Made by a program: the position numbers and the translations under genes | Shown: piece after piece, positions 47,500 through 59,904 of the stretch | Numbering within the stretch: position 1 is the first letter of the stretch | How the letters are laid out: each line of letters opens with the position of its first letter | Assembly: GCA_030280995.1 (NCBI GenBank) | Contig: JASXTE010000008.1 | Span: 5,103,001 to 5,167,000, forward strand | DNA length: 64,000 bases | Direction of reading: 5' to 3' | Source of the DNA: Hemileia vastatrix | Taxonomy: Eukaryota; Basidiomycota; Pucciniomycetes; Pucciniales; Zaghouaniaceae | Notes under the pieces: model-generated | Told to the model about the DNA's origin: nothing | What the model saw: the letters and a program-made list of their open reading frames with translations, nothing else | Database searches by the model: none

Positions 47500-48214
47500 G
47501 TCAAAGTTTAAACAGATGGGGTGGAAGTGGAGTGGAATAAAAGAAAAAAGGAGTAAAAAACAAAAAAATAAATGAAAACTTACCAGAGTGGACTGAGGAG
47601 GAGTGGCACAGGTATGTGTGATGTGGAGGGGTGGAGCTGGAGTTGGTGGGAGGGCAGTGGGGGAGAAGATTGCTTTGCTGAAGAATATGGCAACAGATAG
47701 ACACTGTTTTTTGTAACTTAGAAAAATCATTCTTGATATTTTTCCACAAAGAAACTTTCTTCTCATTAGCTACTTTGTACTTATAAAAATCATCAGAAAC
47801 TCTCTGTAATTCACTTCTCACTTATTGATAACCCTTTTCAGTTAACAAACTATTAAATTTTTGTGTCAATTGAATTTTGTTCATTATATGATTTTGTTTG
47901 GCTATAATATCTCTCAAATATTCATTGTAAATGGTAGCTACATCTGGAGTATTTCTTAATAAGGAAACAGGATAATTTTCCATATTCTCATATAATTCAG
48001 GATCAAGTTTTTCATCAATAAAAGCCATATCATGACTTGTCATTGAAGTATCAATCAATACCAAAGGATTAGCTACATTAGAATATTGAGCAATCTGCCT
48101 ACTATAGCCAGACTCTACTGGTCTCAAGTTATCATATCCTCTTCAAAAATTACCTGAAGGAACTGAATCAGTAGTAAGAAAGAGTACTTGAGATTAAATA
48201 GAGGGGCTTACCAT
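47500..48214 (-). pseudogene. Gy-3 ORF2 / Gag N-terminus, truncated
   Basis: ATG at 48214 overlaps the ORF1 stop as ATGGTAA, as in Gy-1/Gy-2. Protein fragments: LRPVESGYSRQIAQYSNVA, DEKLDPELYENMENYPVSLL, NEYLRDIIAKQNHIMNK and FYKYKVANEKKVSLWKNIKN. This is the coiled-coil part ahead of the capsid. Similarity stops near 47690 and a repeat-like sequence takes over; no capsid or Pol of this copy is present. Confidence 0.65.
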
Positions 48215-48829
48215 GGTTTTGGCATAAATTGAATTTGATTGTTCTTCTTCTTTCTTCCTCCTTAATAGGGGTGAGGAGGTGTTGGGTTGAGCTGATGGGG
48301 CCTGGAAGGACCTGCCTGAGGTTCTTTCTGTTGTTGTTGCAACTGGTGGTAGTCTTACTGGGTGTTTAGCCAGTCCCATTGCCATTTAAAAACTTCCAGA
48401 TTTTCCTGTTGTTGAGGGGCCAATTTTGGAAGGGCTTTTGTTTCTGGAGGAGGTTTACTCTTCTCTTGAAGAAAGGATTCAATGTTTCTTACCTTTTATT
48501 CTAGAACTTCAGCTTTTGATCTTAGTTTGAGATTCCCTGCCCTCAACTCCTTGATGTGAGTGGAGAGGTTTCTGACTTGCTGTTGCAAGGGCATCTTTAT
48601 TATCTTGAATCCTTTTGGAAGATTTTCTGGGGGGTTCATTGAAGGTTTTTGATCCAGAGCAGTTTTCTCCACTTTTATTTCTATTTCTTGCATTTCAACA
48701 TCCTGATTGGTCAAATAATTGATTAATTTGAGCAAGTGTTTTAGTCAAAGGAGAACTTACAGAAGTCATATCATAATCAATCAAGTCTTGTTCCTCATCA
48801 CGGGAAGCAGAAGTAATTTGATCAGTCAT
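48208..48829 (-). pseudogene. Gy-3 ORF1: spliced coiled-coil protein, degenerate
   Basis: Exon 1 is 48829-48761 (23 codons, MTDQITSASRDEEQDL), the intron 48760-48703 (GTAAGT...ATCAG, 58 nt, phase 0) and exon 2 48702-48208. Exon 2 starts DVEM, as in Gy-1, and has GFKIIKMPLQQQVRNLSTHI, KWQWDWLN, GPSRPHQLNPTPPHPY, GGRKKKNN and a final Trp-stop. No net frameshift in 165 codons, but three in-frame TAA. The match to Gy-1 ORF1 (IKIKKIPLAQQVNNLSSHI; KWHY; GPSRTPNY; HHPYQGGRRKN) is moderate, so intron and ORF are older than the split of the families. Confidence 0.7.
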
Positions 48830-49782
48830 TGTTGTAGATAACCTGAGCTGAGAGAAAGAAATATTAAAATTTACTCAGCTATTATTTTATTTTGTTGAAA
48901 GAAAAATAAGAAAAGAAATATTTCAAGTATATAATCAATTATCAGGATTTTTTAATCAACTGGAATAATGAAAATATAATGTTTATCAGAACAAAAAATC
49001 AACTGAAATAACAATCAAAAATTTTTTAATTAAATTAAGATATTTATATTTTATTGACAGGATAAATCAATTGAAATAATAAAATAATTTATAAATTATC
49101 AGGAAAAAGATTCAACTGGAATAATTACACACATTTTAATTAATTACTAATATATATGTTGATAATTATCAGGACTAAGAGTCAACTGAAAATTTAATTA
49201 CCAGGACTTAATTTCAACTGAAATAATTTAATATAATTAATTCAATTAATTAATATATCTATTATCTTACTGCCTGGACATATTTCAACTGAAACAATAA
49301 TATGATATTTTAATTATCAGGACAAAAGGTCAACTGAAATAAATAAAAAAATAATAACTAAATTAAATTAATTTATATTACTTCTAGGACTAAGAATAAA
49401 ATGGTTCTATCTTGGTCAACTAGGGGAAAAAAATATTATTTACCAGGCACCTCCCCCTGTAATGTGAGAAAATTAATTCCACTACAGAGTGCTGAGTAAA
49501 AAAATTTATGTGATCTATGAAATATGCAAAGTGAGACCCACAGATAGTAACCAGTATAGTCACCGCAATTATATATGGCAATTTCTAATATATAAACTTT
49601 AGATTTGGGGTGAGGTTTGATTCCCAGTTACGGAAAAAAAGCAAGTCATGTGCCTGATTACGTTCATTCTTTTTTGTCTTCCACCAGTCCTTATTGGTCC
49701 TCATTTTTGATAGTCCCATGGTTGCCAGCATCAGGTTATTGGTGTTTCAAAGAAAATTTGGAAATACCCTCATTTTTCAATG
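48830..49782 (-). promoter_or_regulatory. Gy-3 leader with about nine copies of a GTTGA...AGTCC motif
   Basis: On the minus strand, copies of GTTGA-N(4-18)-AGTCCTGATAATT lie near 49421-49384 (closest to the Gy-1 leader motif), 49330, 49288, 49215, 49180, 49110, 49065, 49000 and 48960. A CCTCACCCCAAATCTAAAG.TTATAT stretch near 49600 corresponds to 1655-1685 in Gy-1. No coding. Confidence 0.6.
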
Positions 49783-50077
49783 GGTTACTTTTGTTCTAGA
49801 AGATTTAGCAGTAGTCCAATGGTGGTAGAAGGTGGGAAACGTAAACTTTCAAAAAGGTACATATATTTTATAACTTTATAAGTTTAAATACTCAATGAAA
49901 AGTTAAAAGATAATTATTATTATTAATTTGAAGGCTTAGATGTATGAAGATGTAAATGCTATGGTAGTAATAGTAGTAATAGATGTGTTTTGTATAAATA
50001 TAAAAAAATTTTAAGGTGAGAATGGAATGATCAAAAACAACCAAAATGGAAGGCCTTATATAGGCAAAAAGGAGAGA
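49782..50077 (-). repeat. Gy-3 LTR, 3' part (R/U5)
   Basis: Minus strand: CCTATATAAGG TATA region near 50060, ending ATCTTCTAGAACAAAAGTAA near 49782, comparable to the CTTCTAGACGACCGGCTGATA end of Gy-1. Its U3 lies beyond Gy-2, at 59264-59699. Confidence 0.65.
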
Positions 50078-51247
50078 TGTCAGCCAGGCTATCTCAGGAG
50101 TCCAGTAATTTATATAATAAATTAATGTAAAGGAATAAATTTATGTAAATACAAAAAATTATTTAAAATAAAATTATAAATGTTTTGTGAATGAAATAAA
50201 ATATTATACTTAATTTTATTATTAAATAAATTGTATTACATAAACAAATATAATATTCTATAATATCATGGTGTGATTTATATTTATAAATAAATTATTT
50301 AAAATTATATTATAAGTGTAAATTTAACTTACACAGTAAGTACAATTTTAATAATAACATTTATATAAAACTAAATACAACCTATCATATAATAATATTC
50401 ATCAATATTTGGTGCTTCTGTGACCCTTAATTTTGTTACAAATATTACTAAATTAATTTAATATGATTAAATTCAAATTCTCATGTTAAAAAGTTCCTGT
50501 ATTAACTTAATTAGTTGTTCAATTAATTTAATAGTTTATTTACTTGAAATAGTTAAATTACTATTGCTTATACTGAGTTAAGATTATTTAAAAGCGTAAA
50601 AATAATTCCTTTTATTTTAATTATACTTTTTTAGCTATTGGTATTCCTTCTTTAGATTTCTTTCTCACAGTTCTCATATTTTTATACTCACGTAGTTAAT
50701 TGTTATATTAATTCTATTCTTTTTTAGAAATTATTAATGGTAAAAATACTTGTTTATTCACAGATTTATTTTTTATGTTTTTAATTAGATTCTTTTAAAT
50801 TAATTGTTTCACATTATTTTAACTTTTTGTATATACTATTGGAACGCTCCAGAATGTCCTCCTGTCTATAAAAAGGCTCTAGAAGTCCCTCTGGTAGCTC
50901 ATCACTTACTACTATACACTCACTCAACATATTTTAAATATATTTCTTTATTTACTATTTTTATTAGTTCATTATGTCTAATTTAAATACTATATAAATT
51001 ATTATAGGTTGCCTTAAGATTTATAATACTATTATTGAACTTAAGCGCTTTTGAACATTTATTATCATTTATAATATTTGCAATTTAATTCAATACTTAC
51101 AACTTTGTCACATCTCAACTATATTGTTGTCTTATTCTCTTAAATTACATCTATTTTATTTTATTTTATATTATTACCTTATTATTACCATCCAATTTTC
51201 TATAATTCCTATTACTATCTTCAATCTTCTAGACATCCCAGCTGATA
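50078..51247 (+). repeat. Gy-2 5' LTR
   Basis: TGTCAGCCAGGC...CATCCCAGCTGATA. TATAAAAA at 50867-50874. The same LTR at 58089-59258 begins TGTCAGACAGGC. Confidence 0.93.
50867..50874 (+). promoter_or_regulatory. TATA box of Gy-2 5' LTR
   Basis: TATAAAAA after GTCCTCCTGTC, at the place corresponding to 1163 in Gy-1. Confidence 0.6.
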
Positions 51248-51921
51248 ACTGGGGGCCTCTCCAAATGACAATGACAACACCTTTTGACAAACAACAAAGC
51301 ACACGGACCAACCAAGCCAAAAAGCAAAACTTTTGCAGCAAACATGTTTCAAACTTGGGTTCGATAGTTTAGGTTTATATTACATTAAATTATATATTAT
51401 TTGAAGTGATTTTACGATCACTATAGTAAGCTCACCTTTGCACCTCTCACTCATAGTACTATATTTTTACTACAATAACAGTGTTTGTGGCTTAATTGCT
51501 GACTCACTGAGTGTAAGTTTTCATTATATTAAATTTTTTTTTCCTATTTGACCATAATAGAGTAAAACTCTTAGTCCTAGAAGACAATAAATATTTAATA
51601 AATTATTGAATTAACTTTATTATTATTTTTTGAATACTGGTTGACCATAATAGTACTCAGTACTTAGTCCCAATTTTACCATTGAATTAATTTTGGTATT
51701 AATTATTTTGGTTGACTTCTTTAACCTTATTGGTTAGTCCCATTTTAATTGTTATTAATTCTTAATAATTGTAATTTCATTTATTTGTATTACATTTTAT
51801 TTTATAATTAATTGATTTTTAATAAATAAAAAAAAAATTTTAAATCCAATTTATTATAGTTTATTTTGAATTAACAATTTATATCTGAATTAATTTTGAT
51901 TCTCCTTTTTCACAGTCTTAA
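51248..51921 (+). promoter_or_regulatory. Gy-2 leader
   Basis: Begins ACTGGGGGCCTCTCC (primer-site candidate with TGG). GTTGAC/TTGACC...TAGTCC motifs near 51548-51577, 51639-51670 and 51711-51743. Otherwise as in Gy-1. Confidence 0.6.
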
Positions 51922-52564
51922 ATGTCCAGTAGTTTGGCTAAATACATGGATAACTTACATGTGGATGAGAATGAAGTGGATGTTGACATTGAATCTGTAG
52001 GTTCTCCCAAAGTATCTTACAAAAATAATTCAGCTGACAAAAAACCTTCAGGACATAGAAATGTCAGGAGAAGTGACAAACCCCTCTCACCTAACAACTC
52101 TTAAGGAAGTAAAACCTCAGGTACATCAGGACAATCCACTCAGAGGTATAAAAATAAAAAATATTCCTCTAGCACAACAGGTAAACAATCTGTCAAGCCA
52201 TATAAAGGAACTGAGAGCAGAAAGCATGAAGTACAAGGCAAAGGTAGACACACTTTGGCAGCAGATGAAAGAGCTTTCAAATCCCAAACAGGGTCAACCT
52301 CCTCATTTCCCAGCTTCCCAACCTCAGCCTCAACCTCAGGCCAGTCAGGCATCCAGCTCCCTCAACCGAAACCAAGGCATTCTGCAAGTGGAACAATGGA
52401 AATGGGATTACTTAATGACCCACTACCAACAGAATGTACAACAACCAGCTCAACACCCTGGCCCATCCAGGACACCAAACTACAATCCATCTCTTCAGCA
52501 CCATCCTTATCAGGGGAGCAGAAGAAAGAAGGCACAGGGGAAGTTTCCTCCCTTGCCATGGTAA
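51922..52564 (+). CDS. Gy-2 ORF1: spliced coiled-coil, basic-tailed protein (195 aa)
   Basis: Exon 1 is 51922-51996, the intron 51997-52051 (GTAGGT...CTTCAG, 55 nt, phase 0) and exon 2 52052-52564, with no stop before the final Trp-TAA. It differs from the Gy-1 product by conservative changes (e.g. IKNIPLAQQVNNLSSHIKEL; WQQMKEL; KKAQGKFPPLPW). Without splicing the frame hits TAA at 52102. The heptad helix and the GSRRKK basic tail are kept. Function unknown; see Gy-1 ORF1. Confidence 0.65.
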
Positions 52565-53479
52565 GTAATTTGTTTGATAAGCATGTTGGTGTAGATAATA
52601 ACAAACCTTCTTCAGGTAATAATGTGGACCCTGAAAGAACAGTTAAACCTTTGAAGAGACAACTTCCTTTAATAAGTAGCCCCATTGATGTAATTAGTAA
52701 ATTATTATTTGATGAACCTTTACATTTGACTTCTACTTCTTTAATTAACCCTTCTCTGGCAATCAAGAATGATTCTGTTTCCCCTGATGTTTACACTTTA
52801 CTTGAGAAAACTTCTGAATAAATATTGAAAGATACTCTTGATTTTAATGTTGTGAAAGATAAACATTTAAGAGATTTGTTAATACATGAGAATGATAGAT
52901 TAAATAATTTGCATTTACATTGTAAAGTGAGTTCTTCTGTTCAAGACACTGCTTATTTCAAATTGAAAGACACACTAAATAATGTCCTGGCTCAAAAAAA
53001 GTCTTTTAAAGCTGACCACAAATCACTTTCAGATAAATATAGTCACCTACGCAAAACTGTTGATAATCTAAAAGATGAAAATACTTCTTTAAAAAATGAC
53101 AATATTCTTTTTCACAGTGAATTAAGAAAATTGAAAATTGATTCTCAAAATTTGAGTAATAAATGCTCTGGAGATGAGGACAGAAATGTTTTATCTATTT
53201 CTAGGATTAATGATCAACTATCTTACTTTCCTGATTTGAGAAATAAATTATCTGACCTAAAGAAACAATTTTCTGCATTACAAACTGTCCAGGCTACTCA
53301 TTATCATGAATTAAAAAATAATGCTAGACCTGCTGTTAGTCTTAAAAATAAACAGCCTGAACAGAGTAGTTCTTCTCTCCCTTGTAATGTACATATTTTT
53401 ACCAGCTGAAATTCATTCTAAAAAATCTATTGCATCAAACAGATAGAAATTTAATACTCACCATGAGCCAGCTGCCTCT
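52558..53479 (+). pseudogene. Gy-2 ORF2, Gag N-terminal coiled-coil region
   Basis: ATG at 52558 overlaps the ORF1 stop (ATGGTAA). TAA at 52819-52821 (Glu in Gy-1) and a one-base insertion near 53395 break it. Helical LKDTLNNVLAQKKSFKADH and LRKTVDNLKDENTSLKNDN as in Gy-1. Confidence 0.6.
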
Positions 53480-55198
53480 GTGAATAATGAAATATCTGAA
53501 CACCTTTCAAGACTTCAGGAACTGATAACCTTGAATAATTCAAACCATAGGATGGAACATTCCAGTAGCCAGAAAAATTGGCCTAAGTTGGATCAATATC
53601 CTATCTTTGATGGTGATTCTTCATCTGATTGGCAACACTTTATACAAAGGATTGATAATTTAAAAAGATCTTATAAACTACCTGATGAGGAAATTGTTTC
53701 TAAGCTAATTTCTTTATTTTCCAATGTAGCCTTGTTGTGGTATGAGTCTGTTCTATTGGATAATAACCATTATACATGGAATGAGTGGAAATCCTTGATT
53801 GAAAATCAATTTGTTGGTTCAAAATTTAGGTTGGCTCAGCAAAGACTGTATGAGAATACTAGATATATATCCTCCTCTGTTGAAAAACCCATCATTTTTC
53901 TGATGAAAGTAACAAAGATCCTGAGAGCAATTGATCAAAAGATGGATTATGATATTTGGAGAGATAAAATTTTGTATAAATTGCCAAATTCTCTTAGAGA
54001 TTTAATTGTAGCTATAACTGAGCATGTGAGGGAACATTCTTCTTTCATTAATATTTGTAATGAGGTATTACTCAACCATAGATATGAACCAAAGAATTAC
54101 CTTAGTAAACCTTATAATGATCAGAATAAACCCTCTACCAAGCTCCCAGAAAAATCTGGTAGACCCTCTGCCCCAGTTGCACCTAAAAAATATGCAACAA
54201 ATACTTGTTATAAATGTAACAAACCATGGCAAAAGAGTCATGTTTCTGACAAGAAAATTAATCTTGTTGAACACAATGAGGACACTGATGAAGTTGAAAT
54301 GAATGTCAATGATTCTTCTAGTGACTGTGAAAGTAATATCTCCTATGACAATGAATCCAGTAAAGATGTTTTCATGTTGGAACAGGATGTCCATTATTTA
54401 GATAATATATCTGAAGAATGTGTATTGGATTTATCTTCAGTAGAAAATGCTGAGATAATTAAAGATATTACTAACAATTCTATAGCCATATCCCCTTTGA
54501 AGGCACCTGTTATCATTAATGGTAAAAATGTTGATGTAGTTCTTGATTCTGGTGCTGGAGGAAGTGTAGTGTCTGAAAAAGCTTTAGCTTCAGTAGACAA
54601 GGATTATCTGAATAAATTATTACCTATAACTTCTGAAAAATGGAGAGGGTATGGTTCTACCTTAATTCCTATTGGCAAATACAAAAGCTCTGTATTTTTC
54701 AAATATAATGGTGGTTTTGTCAGAGCTTTTTGTGAGTTTGTGGTTATGAAAAATGATAATTTGAGTAATTGGTTCATTATGGGAAATGATATTTTGACCA
54801 TTGTTGGTGTGAAATTGGACCCAGCAAATAATTGTTTCACCCTGGGATTGAATGGCAAAAGGAAATTCAAAATTTCCTCCCCTAGAAAACCTTCTGGGCA
54901 TCTGTTAAAGTCTTCTAACTCACTAATTCAGAGTAAAGGCAGACCAAAATTTGAGATGGATGATTTATTAAATGAAATAAATACTGCTTCATTTGGTGAT
55001 CATTTAACTAGTGAAGAAAAGGATTCTATTATTGCCTCAATTAATTCTTTCCCTATGGCTTTTGCTCATGGTTCTCATGTCTTAGGAAGTGTTCAGGAAG
55101 AAATGAAAATTACATTATCCTGTGACTTGAATGATATTCCTCCTACTCTAAGGAAAAAAACCATATCCTGCTTCTCCAACAAAAAGAAAGGATATTGA
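53480..55198 (+). pseudogene. Gy-2 Gag capsid, zinc knuckle, protease and RT start
   Basis: 572 open codons. Capsid WPKLDQYPIFDGD; knuckle CYKCNKPWQKSHVS, where the last Cys is Ser; protease DSGA at 54545-54556, intact; GNDIL, the flap-side region, also intact. It ends by a one-base A insertion in the run at 55155-55162, at the start of RT. Best-preserved Gag-PR in the window. Confidence 0.87.
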
Positions 55199-55991
55199 AG
55201 ATAATATTGCCACATTATTAAAAATGAACATCATTGAAAAAGTGGATTTCACCCTTCAATATTGTGTCATCTCCCCAGTCTTGATTTCTTATGAAAAGGA
55301 TAAAGCTAGTTTATGTGGAGATTACAGGGCATTAAACACTTATACTGTTGATGATATTTATCTGTTACCCAGAATTACTTCAATTCATGCTACCTTGCAA
55401 GGTTCTAAATTTATTAGTTGTCTGGATGGTGACAAAGGGTATCATCAAGTTCCAGTTGAGAAAAATTCTCAGAATTTTTTACTTATTGCTACTCATATGG
55501 GAATATATAAGTATATTAGAATGCCATTTGGCCCCAAAAATGCCCCTTCAGTTTTCCAAAAAGTCATGGATAAGACTTTCCATCAGGAAATAATTGAGGG
55601 ATGGCTCATGGTGTATATTGATGATATCATAGTTTTTTCTAAAACTTTTAATGAACATATGGTTCACTTGAATTGAGTTTTTCAAAAAATGGATGAAATC
55701 AATATGACCTTGTCCTTAAAAAAGTGTAAATTTGGTTTTCAATCTTTGAAAGTCCTTGGCCATGTTGTGTCAGGCCTACAAATTTGTGTAGACCAAAACA
55801 AAGTTGCTGCAATTCAAAATGTGAAAGCACAAACCTCTGTAAGAGAAATCCAAAGTTTTTTGGGTATGTGTGCCTATTACAGGCAATATATTAAAAATTA
55901 TCAAGTAATAGCCTTACCTCTTACAAAACTGACCAGAAAAGATGTTGCCTTTCTCTGGAATAATGACTGTCAAAAAATTTTGATACTTTAA
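55163..55991 (+). pseudogene. Gy-2 reverse transcriptase
   Basis: After the frameshift: LCGDYRALN, LDGDKGYHQVPV, MPFGPKNAPSVFQ and the catalytic VYIDDIIVFS (YIDD at 55614-55625), so the active site is intact here, unlike in Gy-1. TGA at 55674 (Arg in Gy-1), then the thumb to a one-base deletion near 55977. Confidence 0.88.
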
Positions 55992-56593
55992 TAAGTTGCT
56001 TAATGAAAACTCCTATCTTAGCTCTTCCTGACATTAGCAAACCATTTGTCTTGTATACAGATGCTAGTTTTGTTGGTCTAGGTGCTGCCTTACACCAGAA
56101 ACAAATTATTAATGATAAAACCTCAGAAGTTGTAATTTGTTATATTTCAAGAACCTTAAGAAATAGTGAATTGAAATATGGTGCCACTCAATTAGAGTGC
56201 TTAGCAGTTTTTTGGGCTCTTGAGAAACTCCATTACTATCTAGATGACCAACAGTTTGAATTGGTAACTGATTGTAGTGGGGTAAAGTCTCTCTTAAACC
56301 TGAAAACACCTAATAGACATATGTTCAGGTGGCAACTTGCTGTTCAAGAATACAGAGGACAGATAACAATTATCCATAGAGCTGGAAATGTTCACTCCAA
56401 TGTTGACATGTTGTCCAGACTGCCTCTGCCAAATAATGACTCCAATCCTGCTTATGTGCCTGAAGATGATACTGTTCATATCCATGGTATATTTATAGTT
56501 GATATGGAAGAAGAGTTATTACAATTAATACTGAATTCATATGATAAAGATTCTGATTTAAATAAAATAGTTACTATCTTAAATGATCCTTAG
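55992..56593 (+). pseudogene. Gy-2 RNase H
   Basis: YTDASFVGLGAAL, CYISRTLRNSELKYGATQLE, FWALEKLHYYL, TDCSGVKSLL and SNVDMLSRL. Catalytic acidic residues are present. Ends at TAG 56591-56593 (Lys in Gy-1). Confidence 0.87.
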
Positions 56594-58054
56594 AATGCTT
56601 CAATTCAAGCATTGATTAAAACTCTTCTTGCAAAATATCAAAGTGCTTTGATGAAAGGAAAGTTTTCTATGGAAGATGGTTAAATCTATTATAGAAGAAA
56701 GCTGACAAATGTAATTGTAATTTCCCCTTCTATGAAAGAAACTATCCTCAAACTTTGTCATGATGAAATATTAGCTGGTCATTTTGATCTAGAAAAAACA
56801 TTGATTAGAATCAAAAACACTGCTTGGTAGGCTAATATGTCTGAAGATACAAAATTATATGTTGAATCTTGTGATTCTTGCCAAAAATCTAAAAGTTTAA
56901 CAGGTAAGAGAGCAGGGTTACGACAACATATTGAAGCACCTAATGCTCCTTGGCAAATAATTAAAATGGATTTTGTCACTGGCCTTCCTGTAGCAGGTAA
57001 AGAAAGTTATAACTCTTGTTGGGTGATAGTAGATAGATTCACAAAAATGTGTAAATTTATACCAACCCACAATGATGTATCCACAAAAGAATTAGCCTTC
57101 TTATGGTGGTCTTCCATGTTTAATATTATTGGATTTTCAAAAGCCATTATCTCTGATAGAGATCCAAAATTTAATTCTGAGTTTTGGACCTCTTTAATGG
57201 ATATTTGTGGCTGTGAGTTAAAGTTATCTACAGCTCATCATCCTCAGACGGATGGTCTAGCTGAAAGGATGATTCAAACTCTGGAAGATATGATTAGAAG
57301 GTATTGTGCCTTTGGTTTAGAATATAAAGACAATGACAGATTTACTCATGACTGGGTCAATCTTTTGCCTGGTCTTGAATTTGCATATAACAGTACTGTT
57401 CATTCTGCCACTGAGAAAAAGCCTTTTGAGCTTTGGTTAGGTTATGTCCCAAATACTCCTGCTCAAATGCTCAATAATAAATTACCCAAGTTGGAACTAC
57501 ATCCTGGTGTAAAATCTTTTATGTAAATGCAACAGCTATGCAGAAAACACGCTCAAAGCTGTATTGATAAAGCATTTGAATATGAAAAGAAAAGATGAGA
57601 TAAATCCCATAAAGAATACACATTTAACAAAGGTGATGAAGTGTTGGTATCTACTGTCCATTTCAATCTACAAGGTAACAACAAATTAAAAGATCCTTTT
57701 GTAGGACCATTTGTTGTTAAAAGAATGGTTGGTGATAATGCAGTAGAAGTAGTATTGTATTCTCCATATGATAGAAAACATCTTGTTTTTCCCATTTCTT
57801 TTATTAAACCTTACACTTCCAACAGTGATTTATTTCCCAAAAGAAGTGGAAGACCTAAGATAAACCCTTAGGAAGTCACAGAAACTGCAGAAATTGATAA
57901 AATTATCAATGATAGAATTATCACTTCTGAAAGAGGTATTGAATATTTATTGAGATATAAAAACAAGTCATCTGAACATGATGCATGGATATCTGGAAAG
58001 GAAATTTCAAATATTTCTACTCTGTTAAAAAAGTATAAAAAGAAAAAATCTTAA
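56594..58054 (+). pseudogene. Gy-2 integrase and chromodomain
   Basis: HHCC finger near 56757-56890 (LCHDEILAGHF...CDSCQKSK), interrupted by TAG at 56828 in place of Trp. Core MDFVTGLPV, ISDRDPKF and LAERMIQTLE, so all three DDE residues are kept. TAA 57524, TGA 57596, TAG 57869 and TAA 58052 break the C-terminus. Chromodomain about 57885-58045 (GIEYLLRYKNKSSEHDAWIS). Confidence 0.87.
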
Positions 58055-58088
58055 CATTTTTTTTATTGTTTTTTTTAGAGTGAGGGAG

Positions 58089-59258
58089 TGTCAGACAGGC
58101 TATCTCAGGAGTCCAGTAATTTATATAATAAATTACTGTAAAGGAATAACTTTATGTAAATACAAAAAATTATTTAAAATAAAATTTTAAATGTTTTGTG
58201 AATGAAATAAAATATTATACTTAATTTTATTATTAAATAAATTGTATTACATAAACAAATATAATATTCTATACTATCATGGTGTGATTTATATTTATAA
58301 ATAAATTATTTAAAATTATATTATAAGTGTAAATTTAACTTACACAGTAAGTACAATTTTAATAATAACATTTATATAAAACTAAATACAACCTATCATA
58401 TAATAATATTCATCAATATTTGGCGCTTCTGTGACCCTTAATTTTGTTACAAATATTACTAAATTAATTTAATATGATTAAATTCAAATTCTCATGTTAA
58501 AAAGTTCCTGTATTAACTTAATTAGTTGTTCAATTAATTTAATAGTTTATTTACTTGAAATAGTTAAATTACTATTGCTTATACTGAGTTAAGATTATTT
58601 AAAAGCGTAAAAATAATTCCTTTTATTTTAATTATACTTTTTTAGCTATTGGTATTCCTTCTTTAGATTTCTTTCTCACAGTTCTCATATTTCTATACTC
58701 ACGTAGTTAATTGTTATATTAATTCTATTCTTTTTTAGAAATTATTAATGGTAAAAATACTTTTTTATTCACAGATTTATTTTTTATGTTTTTAATTAGA
58801 TTCTTTTAAATTAATTGTTTCACATTATTTTAACTTTTTGTATATACTATTGGAACGCTCCAGAATGTCCTCCTGTCTATAAAAAGGCTCTAGAAGTCCC
58901 TCTGGTAGCTCATCACTTACTACTATACACTCACTCAACATATTTTAAATATATTTCTTTATTTACTATTTTTATTAGTTCATTATGTCTAATTTAAATA
59001 CTATATAAATTATTATAGGTTGCCTTAAGATCTATAATAATATTATTGAACTTACGCGCTTTTGAAAATTTATTATCATTTATAATATTTGCAATTTAAT
59101 TCAATACTTACAACTTTGTCACATCTCAACTATATTGTCGTCTTATTCTCTTAAATTACATCTATTTTATTTTATTTTATATTACTACCTTATTATTCCC
59201 ATCCTATTTTCTATTATTCCTTTTAGCATCTTCAATCTTCTGGACATCCTGGCTGATA
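58089..59258 (+). repeat. Gy-2 3' LTR
   Basis: TGTCAGACAGGC...ATCCTGGCTGATA, preceded by the purine tract GAGTGAGGGAG and followed by TSD AGAGA. Confidence 0.93.
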
Positions 59259-59263
59259 AGAGA

Positions 59264-59699
59264 AGACATGGAGCCAAAATTCTATATACAGAAGTATGAG
59301 AGAAGGAAGATTCCAGAATAAGATATTGCAAATATTAAGAATGTTCTATAAAGAATGTGTCAATAAAATTTATTTCCTGTATATACCAATTCTTTGTTTT
59401 TTTTTAAAGTTTTCTGCAAATTTCATTTTTAAAATAATATAATTTGAATTTAAAATTTTGTATTAATATATTTTTATTTGACTCCTGACCTGTCATGAGG
59501 ACAGTGTTGGGGAATAAATATATGGGGGACATTAATTTTTAAAAAAAAACTTAATTTACTTATTTTAATTTGTCAAATTATTACAAGTAATTTTTTAAGT
59601 AAATATAATATAATTATTAAGATAAGAATTTAAAGGCATGGCTTCATCCCAGTAAATAATTATTTATTTTACTGGGTAAGTCTAGTAGCCTGGCTGACA
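59264..59699 (-). repeat. Gy-3 LTR, 5' part (U3)
   Basis: Minus strand starts at 59699 with TGTCAGCCAGGCTACTAGAC and has a hairpin CAGTAAAATAAATAATTATTTACTG-like element right after (59640-59672). Continues across Gy-2 to 50077. Confidence 0.8.
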
Positions 59700-59904
59700 A
59701 ACAGTGTCAGGAAATTACCTGCATGACTCCAAGCTTTTCAGTAATTTTTTTTTCATATAACTTCAGAAACAGTTTTCCATGTCCTATTCATCTCTCTTAC
59801 CTTAAACTTCCCTCTTTTTAATTGACTCTTCAAAATAAAAATTCTCTTCTTCACTTTTGTCACCTTCTTCAATCAATCTTCAAATGAATCAAAAATTATT
59901 TTAA

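Larger units (their letters stand above)
50078..59258 (+). mobile_element. Gy-2: full-length Ty3/gypsy chromovirus, degenerate
   Basis: 9.18 kb with LTRs 50078-51247 and 58089-59258, TSD AGAGA (50073-50077, 59259-59263), inserted in the Gy-3 LTR. Closely related to Gy-1 along its whole length. The two LTRs differ at roughly 20 positions, yet the interior has at least nine stops and three frameshifts, so it was probably copied in trans or decayed quickly. Confidence 0.95.
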
